Below are positions 63,837-64,000 of a DNA stretch of 64,000 nt, in pieces (the first letter of the stretch is position 1; each line of letters begins with the position of its first letter). The position numbers were made by a program, and so were the translations under genes. Origin of the DNA: Ferruginibacter sp. GTDB lineage: Bacteria; Bacteroidota; Bacteroidia; Chitinophagales; Chitinophagaceae. Below the pieces are notes generated by a model. It was given only the letters and a program-made list of their open reading frames with translations. It made no database searches and was not told where the DNA came from. The stretch is from positions 124,001 through 188,000 of the forward strand of contig JAQBNH010000007.1 in the NCBI GenBank assembly GCA_028288705.1, in the 5' to 3' direction.

Positions 63837-64000
63837 TTATTTTTTCATGTGATGAGCAGTGGCTTCCAGGGCCTGGTAAAAAGGCTCGCCAAATTTTCGT
63901 GTGAGTGATTCTTTCAGGAATTCGTACACCGGCACTTTTAATTTTTTACCAAGCGAGCAGGCTGTTTTACAATTATCTTCCCTTGGTTCATAGTTGGCAA
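63837..64000 (-). CDS. C-terminal end of an unidentified gene
   Basis: The last 53 codons of a minus-strand gene whose beginning is beyond base 64000. The visible part (NYEPREDNCKTACSLGKKL, VPVYEFLKESLTRKFGEPF, YQALEATAHHMKK) is helical with two cysteines in the first helix. I do not recognise a family. It lies 27 bases upstream of the class D beta-lactamase gene and may be in the same transcript. Confidence 0.5.
   Translation of the reverse strand, partial: ANYEPREDNCKTACSLGKKLKVPVYEFLKESLTRKFGEPFYQALEATAHHMKK

Overview
The window is chromosomal DNA from a member of the Bacteroidota, most likely family Chitinophagaceae. The signs are: a dcw cluster lacking murF and ddl; a 659-residue IspG of the long, inserted type; atpD and atpC standing alone as a pair; the ftsX - DUF3098 - uppP order; genes without Shine-Dalgarno sequences but with A/T-rich leaders; and repeated matches to the Bacteroidota promoter (TTG, then TAnnTTTG). 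No rRNA, tRNA, CRISPR array, insertion sequence or prophage was found. Base composition looks even throughout, judged by eye.

Region 1 (1-19.5 kb). A truncated kup potassium transporter is followed by the complete dcw cluster on the minus strand: mraZ, rsmH, an ftsL-like gene, ftsI, murE, mraY, murD, ftsW, murG, murC, ftsQ, ftsA, ftsZ, closed by a terminator. Upstream of mraZ lie three exact 10-bp-period AAAAAGTGNN repeats, the expected form of MraZ operators, and a second three-unit array that resembles DnaA boxes. An orphan sensor kinase gene precedes them. A triplicated element with three tiny ORFs lies between mraY and murD.

Region 2 (19.5-34.5 kb). Mostly housekeeping genes: YqgE, an acyltransferase, atpDC, a set of small secreted or membrane proteins, an EamA transporter, mscL, scpA, a pirin, an L,D-transpeptidase-like protein, dxs, an M23 peptidase and leuS.

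Region 3 (34.5-54.6 kb). ftsX, DUF3098, uppP, an MFS transporter, an MBL-fold hydrolase, DUF3108, a flippase-like protein, ruvC, a kinase/OmpR pair, greA with HIT, a RidA/dehydrogenase pair, tsaB behind a truncated 3-hydroxyacyl-CoA dehydrogenase-like gene, ArsR with a persulfide dioxygenase/rhodanese fusion, a four-gene kinase/LuxR operon with membrane partners, an LpxL-like acyltransferase and nadB.

Region 4 (54.6-64 kb). A tight four-gene accessory cassette of unknown function (54893-59136) is the best candidate here for an undescribed system. It is followed by ispG, a BatB-BatC fusion, a lipoprotein class D beta-lactamase and the end of an unidentified gene.

The best points for follow-up are the four-gene cassette, the two repeat arrays before mraZ, the terminator inside the greA leader, the triplicated mini-ORF element before murD, and the BatB-BatC fusion with an internal signal peptide. 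All identifications come from reading motifs by eye. No database search was run.
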